This document shows positions 1-6,844 of a stretch of 56,173 bases of DNA, in pieces. Under the pieces are notes generated by a model. It was given only the letters and a program-made list of their open reading frames with translations. It had not been told where the DNA came from and did not search any database. The number at the start of each line of letters is the position of its first letter. Position 1 is the stretch's first letter. This DNA is from Candidatus Blautia faecavium. GTDB taxonomy: Bacteria > Bacillota > Clostridia > Lachnospirales > Lachnospiraceae. The stretch is from positions 1 through 56,173 of the forward strand of contig DWYZ01000305.1 of the NCBI GenBank assembly GCA_019118425.1. The letters are read 5' to 3'. The position numbers and the translations under genes were made by a program.

Positions 1-90
1 ATGTATCATCCATATGTAGTGCATGCAGATGATCTAAGAGAAGAAGATGGAATCGTATTTCTTCCTTTATATATGACCCCGCTTCTTTAA
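1..90 (+). CDS. 3' tail of an unidentified gene (partial)
   Basis: Frame 1 is open from the window edge to a TAA at 88-90 and would encode 29 residues (ending LYMTPLL). The first codon happens to be ATG, but no upstream sequence is available to judge a ribosome site, so this is more likely the end of a gene starting outside the window. I do not recognise the family, and it could also be a chance open frame. Confidence 0.3.
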   Translation: MYHPYVVHADDLREEDGIVFLPLYMTPLL

Positions 91-154
91 AAAGAATTTA
101 TGGTATCTAAGAGCTATCTGTTTAAATAAAAAATAGGTGCTGCAGGGATATAGC

Positions 155-191
155 GAAAAACGCCTGAGAAGCAGCTGTCTGCTTCCCAGGC
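155..191 (-). terminator. Rho-independent terminator of the CBS-domain gene
   Basis: A 13-bp stem (162-174 with 179-191) with a 4-nt loop is followed on the minus strand by GTTTTT. The only imperfect pair is a G.U wobble when read on the minus strand (A.C on plus), which supports the minus-strand role. It lies directly after the stop of the CBS gene. Confidence 0.8.
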
Positions 192-196
192 TCTTC

Positions 197-634
197 TCAT
201 TTCTGGCTTTGTTCTTCTTTATGAGAATAGGCCTTTTTTAATTCTTTGTAGCAATATTTGATGATCTCTTTACGTGTAATGATCCCGATGAAATATCCCT
301 GGTCATCCACTACAGGAACATAGTTTTGGTTAATGGCGCGGTCCAGAAGGTCTTCCATTTTCGAATCAGCATGCACCGGCTTGTAGGTGGCACGGCGGGG
401 AATCGCCATAATGGAAAAGTTTTCCGCGTCCTTCATATTCGTGATGGAAAAACGCTTCATGCCCCACAGCAGATCGCCTTCGGAAATAGAACCGGTATAC
501 TTGCCGTCCAGACTTAAGATAGGAATGCACGAAAACTTCCGGTGCTCCATTTTTTCCAGAGCCTGACGTAAAGTTTCATTTTCAAATATGTATGCTACAT
601 CACTTTTTGGTGTTAAAAAAAACAAAATATTCAC
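197..634 (-). CDS. CBS-domain protein (tandem CBS pair)
   Basis: The product is about 145 residues and consists almost only of two CBS motifs, the ~60-residue modules that usually bind adenosyl nucleotides and act as energy or ligand sensors. The first runs roughly over residues 10-60 (LRQALEKMEHRKFSCIPI), the second over 80-135 (MEDLLDRAINQNYVPVVDD). No membrane segment or enzyme domain is attached, so the partner is unknown. The ORF track begins 24 codons upstream, but the start chosen here is GTG at 634, because AGAGGT lies just upstream of it and the family begins with the sequence NILFFLTPKS. It is followed by its own terminator and appears to be a single-gene unit. Confidence 0.8.
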   Translation of the reverse strand: MNILFFLTPKSDVAYIFENETLRQALEKMEHRKFSCIPILSLDGKYTGSISEGDLLWGMKRFSITNMKDAENFSIMAIPRRATYKPVHADSKMEDLLDRAINQNYVPVVDDQGYFIGIITRKEIIKYCYKELKKAYSHKEEQSQK

Positions 635-756
635 AATATATACCTCTTCTGTTCTGTGGTTTTTATATCTTTTCTTAATGATAGTATGGAGGTACTTCCC
701 TGTCAATAAGATGAATTATTAAATTTTCGGTAATTAAAAATATGGTGAAGAACAAT

Positions 757-800
757 AAAAAATGCTGTCCCGCAAAAATAAGAAAAGGACAGCATTTTTT
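757..800 (-). terminator. asnA terminator
   Basis: A perfect 14-bp inverted repeat (AAAAAATGCTGTCC at 757-770 with its complement at 787-800) flanked by A and T runs. It sits 6 nt after the asnA stop. The A/T runs would make it work in both directions, but only asnA points into it. Confidence 0.85.
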
Positions 801-806
801 ATATCA

Positions 807-1814
807 TCACAAAAGCGGAATGTTATTGGCTTCGGCAGCTTCCTGGACTTCCTTGGGCCACAGGGATACATGGACTTCGCCGATATGCGCCTTGCGCAGG
901 AAGAACATGCAGATCCTGGACTGGCCGATTCCTCCGCCTATAGTATAAGGAAGCTCTTTGTTCAGGATCGCCTTCTGGAAAGGAAGCTCACGGCGGTCAT
1001 CGCATCCGGCAAGGGTAAGCTGTCTGTCGAGAGATTCCTCGTCAACGCGGATTCCCATGGAGGAAAGCTCAAGAGCAATATCCAAAACCGGATAGTAAAC
1101 CAGGATATCTCCGTTTAACTCCCAGTCATCGTAGTCCGGAGCGCGTCCATCGTGGCGCTCTCCATTGCTTAAGGTTTTTCCTACCTGCATGATAAACACT
1201 GCGCCCTTTTCTTTCGTAATCTTATATTCCCTTTCTTTAGGGGTGCAGTCAGGATACATATCTACCAGTTCCTGAGTGGTGACAAAAGAAATTTCTTTAG
1301 GAAGGATTTCTTCAATGTAGTCGTACTGGACTGCCATGTACTTTTCCGTTTTACGAAGTACACTGTAGATGCTGCGCACAGTCTGGATCAAAGTGTCCAT
1401 GGTACGTTCTTCCTTGTTAATGATTTTTTCCCAGTCCCACTGATCCACATATACAGAGTGGATATTATCCAGATCCTCATCCCTGCGGATAGCCACCATA
1501 TCTGTATACAGGCCTTCTCCGTGGGAAAAACCGTATTTTTTCAGGGCATACCGCTTCCATTTCGCCAGCGAATGGACGATTTCAGCAGGTTCTTCCTGAT
1601 TTTTAATATCGAAGCTTACCGGACGTTCCACGCCATTTAAGTTATCATTTAAGCCGGAGCTGGGAGATACAAAGATCGGCGCGGACACACGCAGCAGATT
1701 TAATTTTTGTGCCAGAGTCTGCTGAAAGAAATCCTTCACTGTTTTAATTGCAACCTGGGTATCATGCAGGTTTAGGTCTGCATGGTAGCCGGCAGGAATT
1801 TTAATTTGTTCCAT
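807..1814 (-). CDS. asnA: Aspartate--ammonia ligase (asparagine synthetase A)
   Basis: This 335-residue protein matches AsnA in length and motif order. The enzyme makes asparagine from aspartate and ammonia with ATP cleaved to AMP, and has a class II aminoacyl-tRNA-synthetase-like fold. Visible family signatures are the N-terminal LNLLRVSAPIFV, SGLNDNLNGVERPV, the QWDWEK region near residue 127, and the C-terminal GGGIGQSR with LRKAHIGEVHVS. The start ATG at 1814 has AAGGAGGG placed 7 nt upstream. It is a single-gene unit with a strong terminator. It uses free ammonia, unlike the glutamine-dependent AsnB. No leader RNA or T-box was seen in the short upstream gap. Confidence 0.95.
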   Translation of the reverse strand: MEQIKIPAGYHADLNLHDTQVAIKTVKDFFQQTLAQKLNLLRVSAPIFVSPSSGLNDNLNGVERPVSFDIKNQEEPAEIVHSLAKWKRYALKKYGFSHGEGLYTDMVAIRRDEDLDNIHSVYVDQWDWEKIINKEERTMDTLIQTVRSIYSVLRKTEKYMAVQYDYIEEILPKEISFVTTQELVDMYPDCTPKEREYKITKEKGAVFIMQVGKTLSNGERHDGRAPDYDDWELNGDILVYYPVLDIALELSSMGIRVDEESLDRQLTLAGCDDRRELPFQKAILNKELPYTIGGGIGQSRICMFFLRKAHIGEVHVSLWPKEVQEAAEANNIPLL

Positions 1815-1960
1815 GGAAAGCCCTCCTTTAATGATTGAAATAAATAGGCAGCTTATCCGGAAAAAGCTTGCCGGATCGCCATCAATAATTTATGATTATA
1901 GCAGGAAACAATGCAGTTTGCAATTTATACCTGCAAGATTTTATAAAATGGAGGAGGAAC

Positions 1961-2584
1961 ATGATGAAGAAAAAACGCTGCCAGATCTGTGACGGGCCGA
2001 TATCCAATGGAAGATGTAAATTATGCGGAATGCCATACCGTAACGATGAAATCTTATATCATTTAAATGAAAACCGCAGTGACCATTACCGCCATGCTAC
2101 GGAGAATGCCCGCCGGATCATGCGGGAGATGGAAGTCCCTCTGGGAGATAAAGAGAAACAGAAGAAAGCGAAGGAGGCAAGGTCAAAGATTCAGGAGCAG
2201 CAGCAGAAGGTTCGCCAGGAGGCAGTGCAGCGGATCAATACGACCAAAACGCCAAATACTACAGAAACATCGAAAAAGAAGCCTGCATATAAAAACCGAG
2301 GGACATCCGCTTACGGAAAAAGTGAAAAAAACGCAAAGAAGACGTCTTCCTGGATATCTGCGATCATTATCATTATAATCCTTTTGTGTACTTTAGGCCC
2401 CAGTATTGTGGAATATGTACAGGAGAATTTTGGCTATGAGATCCAGTCTTTCTTTTCTCAGGAGGAAAGCGCAGATTCTTATGAGACAGACACCTTAGAT
2501 TTGGAAAACGAATACAGAATAGAGGATATCAATATGGAGGATACCCAATGGCTGGAGGACTGGCTGAGGATGCAGGCGAAATAA
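1961..2584 (+). CDS. Zinc-ribbon single-pass membrane protein, function unknown
   Basis: I chose the ATG at 1961 because GGAGGAGG sits 3-10 nt upstream; the track ORF starts 23 codons earlier without a ribosome site. The 207-residue product has a small N-terminal zinc ribbon (CQICDG and CKLCG, two CxxC pairs within residues 7-23), a basic and Gln/Lys-rich linker (about 50-125), one hydrophobic helix (about 131-150, SWISAIIIIIILLCTLG) and an acidic C-terminal tail (about 150-207). The likely topology is zinc ribbon inside, acidic tail outside. Similar zinc-ribbon/TM proteins are common in Clostridia without assigned function. It lies 156 nt before nrdD and may be co-transcribed with it. Confidence 0.75.
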   Translation: MMKKKRCQICDGPISNGRCKLCGMPYRNDEILYHLNENRSDHYRHATENARRIMREMEVPLGDKEKQKKAKEARSKIQEQQQKVRQEAVQRINTTKTPNTTETSKKKPAYKNRGTSAYGKSEKNAKKTSSWISAIIIIIILLCTLGPSIVEYVQENFGYEIQSFFSQEESADSYETDTLDLENEYRIEDINMEDTQWLEDWLRMQAK

Positions 2585-2602
2585 ACGAACGGAAAAATAA
2601 TT

Positions 2603-2632
2603 GTTACTGGTCACAAGAAATTTGCCATTCCA
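2603..2632 (+). repeat. Degenerate copy of the dispersed GTTACTGGTCAC repeat
   Basis: GTTACTGGTCAC is identical to the arm of the terminal hairpin of the full repeats at 14166-14294 and 53301-53429. It is followed by AATTTGCCATT, which resembles the adjoining part of those repeats with a deletion. Only half of the palindrome is kept, so the call rests on 12 exact bases plus a loose flank. Confidence 0.4.
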
Positions 2633-2740
2633 TTTTTGGAAAAGATGTGGTATACTCGGAAAAGCAACGCTAAATATGGTACAGGATGGACAAAAAACAG
2701 GAGATATTGTCCATATATTGTTTTTTAGGAGAAGGAAACC

Positions 2741-4876
2741 ATGATCTATGTAATCAAAAAAGACGGGACAAAAGAAGAATTTAACGCACAGAAGATCGTT
2801 GCGGCAGTGAATAAATCAGCCCAGCGTATCCTTTATACATTTTCCCAGGAAGAAAAGGATTTTATCTGCCGTTTTGCCGAGGAACATGCATATTCTCTTG
2901 GAAAAGAAGAGATTGCCATTCAGGAAATGCATAATATTGTGGAAGGAGCTCTTGAGAGAGTGAATCCTGCTGTGGCAAAAAGCTATCGGGATTACAGAAA
3001 CTATAAGCTTGATTTCATCCACATGATGGATGATGTATATACAAAGAGCCAAGCGATCCGCTACATTGGAGACAAGAGCAATGCAAACACAGACAGCGCT
3101 CTTGTTGCGACTAAGAGAAGCCTTATTTTTAATGAATTAAATAAAGAACTTTACCGTAAATTTTTTATGAACCGCAATGAACTTCAGGCGTGCAAGGACG
3201 GTTATATCTATATCCATGACCAGTCCGCCCGTCTGGATACTATGAACTGCTGCCTTTTTGATGTGGCGGCTGTGCTGAAAGATGGCTTTGAAATGGGGAA
3301 TGTCTGGTATAATGAGCCGAAAACTCTGGACACTGCATTTGATGTCATGGGAGATATTATTTTAAGTACCGCGGCCCAGCAGTACGGCGGATTTACCGTT
3401 CCTGAGGTGGATAAGATCCTGGCCCCTTATGCGAAGAAAAGCTATGACAAATATATCGCTGAATTCATGAAATATTCAGATGAGAGCTGGAGCGGCAGAG
3501 AAGAGCGGGCCATTGAATATGCCTTGGATAAGGTGCGCAGAGATTACGACCAGGGATGGCAGGGGATCGAATATAAGCTGAACACGGTAGGGTCTTCCAG
3601 AGGAGATTATCCCTTTGTGACAGTAACCTTAGGCCTTGGAACAAAACAGTTTGAAAAAATGTGCAGCATGTCCCTCTTAGAGGTACATAAGGGCGGACAG
3701 GGGAAAAAGGGCCATAAGAAGCCGGTCCTGTTTCCTAAAATCGTATTTTTATATGATGAGAATATCCATGGACCTGGAAAATGCTGCGAGGATGTGTTTG
3801 AGGCCGGTGTGGACTGTTCGGCTAAGACGATGTATCCTGACTGGCTGTCCCTTACCGGCAAGGGTTATATTGCCAGTATGTATAAAAAATACGGTAAGGT
3901 AATAAGCCCTATGGGATGCCGGGCTTTCTTAAGCCCCTGGTACGAAAGAGGCGGCATGAATCCGGCGGATGACGAGGATGTTCCCGTTTTTGTAGGAAGA
4001 TTTAATGTAGGGGCAGTGAGTCTGCACCTTCCTATGATCCTTGCAAAGGCCAGGGCAGAGAGCAGGGACTTTTACGAAGTTCTTGACTTTTATCTGGAAA
4101 TGATCAGGAACCTTCACATCCGTACTTATGAATATCTGGGACAAATGCGCGCCTCCACGAATCCGCTTGCGTACTGTGAGGGAGGCTTTTACGGCGGTCA
4201 TCTCAAGCCCCATGAAAAAATCGGAAAAATCTTAAAGCCTATGACCGCATCCTTTGGGATCACGGCGCTAAACGAGCTTCAGGAGCTGTATAATGGCAAA
4301 TCTATCCGGGAAGATGGCCAGTTTGCCCTGGAGGTCCTTCAGTACATCAATGACAAAGTAAATCAGTTTAAGCAGGAAGACGGATATCTTTACGCTATCT
4401 ACGGAACGCCTGCGGAGAGCCTCTGCGGCCTGCAGGTGGAACAGTTCAGGAAAATGTATGGAATCGTAGAAGGGGTTTCTGACCGCCCTTATGTAAGCAA
4501 CAGCTTCCACTGCCATGTGACAGAGGATGTGACTCCTATTGAAAAGCAGGATCTGGAAGGACGATTCTGGGAACTGTGCAACGGGGGAAAGATCCAGTAC
4601 GTACGTTATCCTATTGATTATAATCGGGAGGCCATCCGTACCTTGATTCGCAGAGCAATGGATCTGGGGTATTATGAAGGGGTAAATCTTTCTTTGGCTT
4701 ACTGTGACGACTGTGGTCATGAAGAACTGGAAATGGATGTGTGTCCTGTGTGCGGCTCCAGGAATCTGACGAAGATCGACCGCATGAACGGATACCTTTC
4801 TTACAGCCGGGTTCACGGGGATACCCGGTTAAATGAGGCGAAGATGGCCGAGATTGCAGAGAGAAAATCTATGTAG
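2741..4876 (+). CDS. nrdD: Anaerobic (class III) ribonucleoside-triphosphate reductase
   Basis: NrdD makes deoxyribonucleotides without oxygen using a glycyl radical. The 711-residue protein has an N-terminal ATP-cone (about residues 1-95) for allosteric control, the large glycyl-radical barrel with STNPLAYCEGGFYGG near residue 475, and a C-terminal zinc site of four cysteines (CDDCGH and CPVCGS), followed by DRMNGYLSYSR, where the glycine is the expected radical site. The start ATG has AGGAGAAGG upstream. The activating radical-SAM enzyme NrdG, usually next door, is not adjacent and was not found anywhere in this window, so activation must come from a gene elsewhere. The transcript ends at the terminator shared with arcC. 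Confidence 0.95.
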   Translation: MIYVIKKDGTKEEFNAQKIVAAVNKSAQRILYTFSQEEKDFICRFAEEHAYSLGKEEIAIQEMHNIVEGALERVNPAVAKSYRDYRNYKLDFIHMMDDVYTKSQAIRYIGDKSNANTDSALVATKRSLIFNELNKELYRKFFMNRNELQACKDGYIYIHDQSARLDTMNCCLFDVAAVLKDGFEMGNVWYNEPKTLDTAFDVMGDIILSTAAQQYGGFTVPEVDKILAPYAKKSYDKYIAEFMKYSDESWSGREERAIEYALDKVRRDYDQGWQGIEYKLNTVGSSRGDYPFVTVTLGLGTKQFEKMCSMSLLEVHKGGQGKKGHKKPVLFPKIVFLYDENIHGPGKCCEDVFEAGVDCSAKTMYPDWLSLTGKGYIASMYKKYGKVISPMGCRAFLSPWYERGGMNPADDEDVPVFVGRFNVGAVSLHLPMILAKARAESRDFYEVLDFYLEMIRNLHIRTYEYLGQMRASTNPLAYCEGGFYGGHLKPHEKIGKILKPMTASFGITALNELQELYNGKSIREDGQFALEVLQYINDKVNQFKQEDGYLYAIYGTPAESLCGLQVEQFRKMYGIVEGVSDRPYVSNSFHCHVTEDVTPIEKQDLEGRFWELCNGGKIQYVRYPIDYNREAIRTLIRRAMDLGYYEGVNLSLAYCDDCGHEELEMDVCPVCGSRNLTKIDRMNGYLSYSRVHGDTRLNEAKMAEIAERKSM

Positions 4877-4930
4877 CTTAGATAAAAACAGCAGACGGGC
4901 TTTTGCCTGATCGGAGAAAGCTGATGAATA

Positions 4931-4972
4931 AAAAAGGCGTGCGGCACAATTTTGTGCGGCACGTCTTTTTTT
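4931..4972. terminator. Bidirectional terminator between nrdD and arcC
   Basis: A long inverted repeat with an AAAAAGGCGTGC arm pairing to GCACGTCTTTTT, one central G.G mismatch, then GCACAA pairing to TTGTGC. A and T runs on both flanks allow it to end both the nrdD transcript (plus) and the arcC transcript (minus), which converge here. Confidence 0.85.
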
Positions 4973-4982
4973 ACTAAGGTGA

Positions 4983-5912
4983 TTATTTAATGATGGTTCC
5001 GGTTTTTTCACGGTAGCCGTCCCTGGCGTGGGGAATGTCTGTAATAATGGTGCGGCGCCCTTCCCCTTTTTCGATGAAGGAAATGCCTGCCTCAAATTTC
5101 GGAAGCATAGAGCCGGGAGCGAATTGGTTCTCGCTCATGTGCTTTTTGGCCTCCTTTACGGTGAGTTCATCCAGGAATTCTTCCTTGTCTGTGCCAAGAT
5201 TTAGACTTACTTTTTCCACGCTTGTAAGGATCAAGAGGGTATCTGCGTTTAAGGCCTCTGCCATAAAGCCGCTGGCAAGATCTTTTTCAATGATGGCGCT
5301 GGCACCGTGAAGGTCGATGCCCTGCTCCATAACAGGAATGCCGCCGCCTCCTGCGGCTATGACTACCTGGCCGGCATCTACAAGAGTGCGGATCGTTTCC
5401 AGCTCGATGATCTTCTGCGGTTTAGGAGAAGCTACGATTCTGCGGTAGCCGCCTTCCACCGGCGTTACGAAGTTCCCTTTTTCCTCCTCCATCTCCGCTT
5501 CTTCGGCAGTCAGGATACGGCCGATGATCTTTTCCGGTTCTGCAAAGGCATCATCATAAGGATCGATCACTACCTGAGTGAGAACCGTGCTCACTGGCTT
5601 ATAAATTCCCCTGGAAATAAATTCTGCCCGAATGGCATTCTGGAGATCATATCCAATGTAGCCCTGGCTCATGGCTGAGCAGACAGACATAGGGGCAAAT
5701 GTATAGTCAGGATGCGCCTTTCCGAATTCATTCATTGCGGTATGGATCATGCCTACCTGGGGGCCATTGCTGTGAGAGATGACTACGCGAGTCCCTTCCT
5801 CCACCAGATCGGCGATAGCCTTTGCGGCTTTTTTTGTGGCGATTTTCTGTTCTGGCAGGGTGGTACCTAAAGCTCTGTGACCTAGTGCAACTACTACGAT
5901 TTTTTCGCTCAT
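4983..5912 (-). CDS. arcC: Carbamate kinase
   Basis: Carbamate kinase transfers phosphate from carbamoyl phosphate to ADP, the ATP-yielding last step of arginine deiminase or related ureide breakdown. The 309-residue length and motifs fit the family: SHSNGPQVG (about residue 47), SAMSQGYIGYDLQNA, RIVASPKPQKI, the GGGGIPV loop and EKDLAS. The N-terminal substrate loop reads ALGHRALG instead of the usual ALGGNA, so the loop asparagine is absent. No arcA or arcB is adjacent, so the source of carbamoyl phosphate is unclear from context. The start ATG has GAGGT upstream, and a good promoter lies at 5947-5975. Confidence 0.9.
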   Translation of the reverse strand: MSEKIVVVALGHRALGTTLPEQKIATKKAAKAIADLVEEGTRVVISHSNGPQVGMIHTAMNEFGKAHPDYTFAPMSVCSAMSQGYIGYDLQNAIRAEFISRGIYKPVSTVLTQVVIDPYDDAFAEPEKIIGRILTAEEAEMEEEKGNFVTPVEGGYRRIVASPKPQKIIELETIRTLVDAGQVVIAAGGGGIPVMEQGIDLHGASAIIEKDLASGFMAEALNADTLLILTSVEKVSLNLGTDKEEFLDELTVKEAKKHMSENQFAPGSMLPKFEAGISFIEKGEGRRTIITDIPHARDGYREKTGTIIK

Positions 5913-5946
5913 AGGAAGTACCTCATTTCTTTTGGTTTATCTCTTT

Positions 5947-5975
5947 ATTATAAAAGACAGATGAAGGAATTGCAA
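5947..5975 (-). promoter_or_regulatory. arcC promoter (sigma-A type)
   Basis: On the minus strand TTGCAA is followed after exactly 17 nt by TATAAT, about 35-40 nt upstream of the arcC start. This matches the housekeeping consensus well and gives arcC its own promoter downstream of the two small RNA copies. Confidence 0.7.
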
Positions 5976-6015
5976 TAAAAAGTGACAGGGATCGCAGGGA
6001 ATCTTATATACAACA

Positions 6016-6089
6016 AGAAACCCCGCCTTGCTGCGGGGTTTCTCTGCTTTTTTGAGGGGGGAGATAGAGAGTGGTTATTCATCTATCCA
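6016..6089 (-). ncRNA. Candidate small RNA, copy 1 (arcC-proximal)
   Basis: Read on the minus strand, a TATAAT (6096-6101) is followed by a hairpin with GATAGA/TCTATC arms, a single-stranded CTCCCCCCTC stretch, an A run, then a GC-rich terminator-like hairpin (GAAACCCCGC with GCGGGGTTTC) and a U-rich tail. The 67-nt core 6048-6114 recurs at 6346-6412 with two differences. C-rich single-stranded motifs are known in Gram-positive sRNAs that pair with Shine-Dalgarno sequences. The -35 is poor and the exact ends are guesses; the strand choice is explained under copy 2. Confidence 0.5.
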
Positions 6090-6164
6090 AGACCTATTAT
6101 AGCGAAGAAATGTGAGCAAAGTGTGTCGAGTTTCTGAAAGAAATCGAAAAAATATAAAGGTTTT

Positions 6165-6253
6165 TTAAATTTCGTTTCGTCTTAACCAAATTGCCTGTTG
6201 AATCATATTGGCCTGTAACCACGCATCAGGTGCGTGGTTCGGGTATGGCATGC
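6165..6253 (-). repeat. Dispersed palindromic repeat, truncated copy
   Basis: This stretch aligns base for base with most of the full copy at 53301-53429: the TTCGTTTCG segment, AAATTGCCTGTTGAATCAT, then GTAACCACGCA...TGCGTGGTTCGGGTATG. It lacks the terminal GTTACTGGTCAC hairpin. It separates the two small RNA copies and holds no open frame. Confidence 0.75.
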
Positions 6254-6314
6254 AACTAAATTTTTTCTAAATAAAGAAAAAATCGGATTTTGGGAAAAAG
6301 AGATACAGACACTA

Positions 6315-6388
6315 AGAACCCCCGCATTGCTGCGAGGGTTCCATGTTTTTTGAGGGGGGAGATAGAGAGTGGTTATTCATCTATCCGA
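6315..6388 (-). ncRNA. Candidate small RNA, copy 2
   Basis: Second copy of the element at 6016-6089, with the same minus-strand order: TATAAT (6394-6399), GATAGA/TCTATC hairpin, CTCCCCCCTC, A run, terminator-like hairpin. Between copies the hairpin shows one compensatory change (A-T to C-G at stem position 4). A second change gives a G.U wobble on the minus strand but a C.A mismatch on the plus strand. Both favour a structured RNA made from the minus strand. The U tract after the hairpin is weak, and no -35 is obvious. Confidence 0.5.
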
Positions 6389-6527
6389 AACCTATTATAG
6401 CGAAGAAATGTGTGCAAAGTATGACAGGTTTGTAAAAGAATTAGAAAAAGTATAAAGAAAAATTAAAAAATACATATAATTATAGAAGCATCTTGTAGTT
6501 TTTTTTAAAGCGTGGTAGAGTATAGCT

Positions 6528-6752
6528 ATCTTATTTCCCGGTTCTCGGGAAATAGATCCTGGTTATTGTCAGGCCGCAGGCGCTGATGATAACTTAAATT
6601 CTTTTGTACCGGTCCGGTACGTTTATTCCAAATTTATTTTAACCGAATCAGGGAAGTCCATTGCTTCATACATCGTGCCCTGCGGATATTGCAGTGAGCA
6701 ATAAGGATGCTTGTCATACCCGAACCACGCATTCGCTGCGTGGTTACGGGCC
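6528..6752 (+). other. Hairpin-rich leader upstream of the surface protein gene
   Basis: Five inverted repeats follow one another with no open frame: ATTTCCCG/CGGGAAAT (6533-6553), an 11-bp stem GTTATTGTCAG with CTGATGATAAC and an inner GCC/GGC (6562-6593), the palindrome GTACCGGTCCGGTAC (6606-6620), TATTGC/GCAATA (6687-6703) and the repeat hairpin at 6712-6754. A weak promoter (TTGTAG, 17 nt, TAGAGT at 6493-6521) could start a leader of about 315 nt. Whether this is one folded RNA or a pile of intergenic palindromes cannot be told from one sequence. Confidence 0.4.
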
Positions 6753-6754
6753 AA
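6712..6754 (+). repeat. Dispersed palindromic repeat, first hairpin only
   Basis: TGTCATACCCGAACCACGCA, a short loop, TGCGTGGTTACGGGCCA. This is the first stem-loop of the repeat family, opposite in orientation to the copy at 6165-6253, and is followed by unrelated sequence. It stops just before the surface protein's translation start region. Confidence 0.7.
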
Positions 6755-6844
6755 GCTTTGGTACCCGGAAAGGGGGAATGCCTATGCTCTGAGAGAAATT
6801 CCGAAGAAAATTAAGAGATATAGAAAGAACAGGAGGATCATAGG

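Noticed and set aside
2620-2740. NrdR box upstream of nrdD
   Set aside because: Only loose AT-rich partial matches, no paired 16-bp boxes.
6770-6806. GGGGGAATGCC...CTGAGAG, resembling half of a TPP riboswitch
   Set aside because: The second conserved half (CCTGATCTGG...GCCAGCG) is missing, and the gene downstream is a surface protein.
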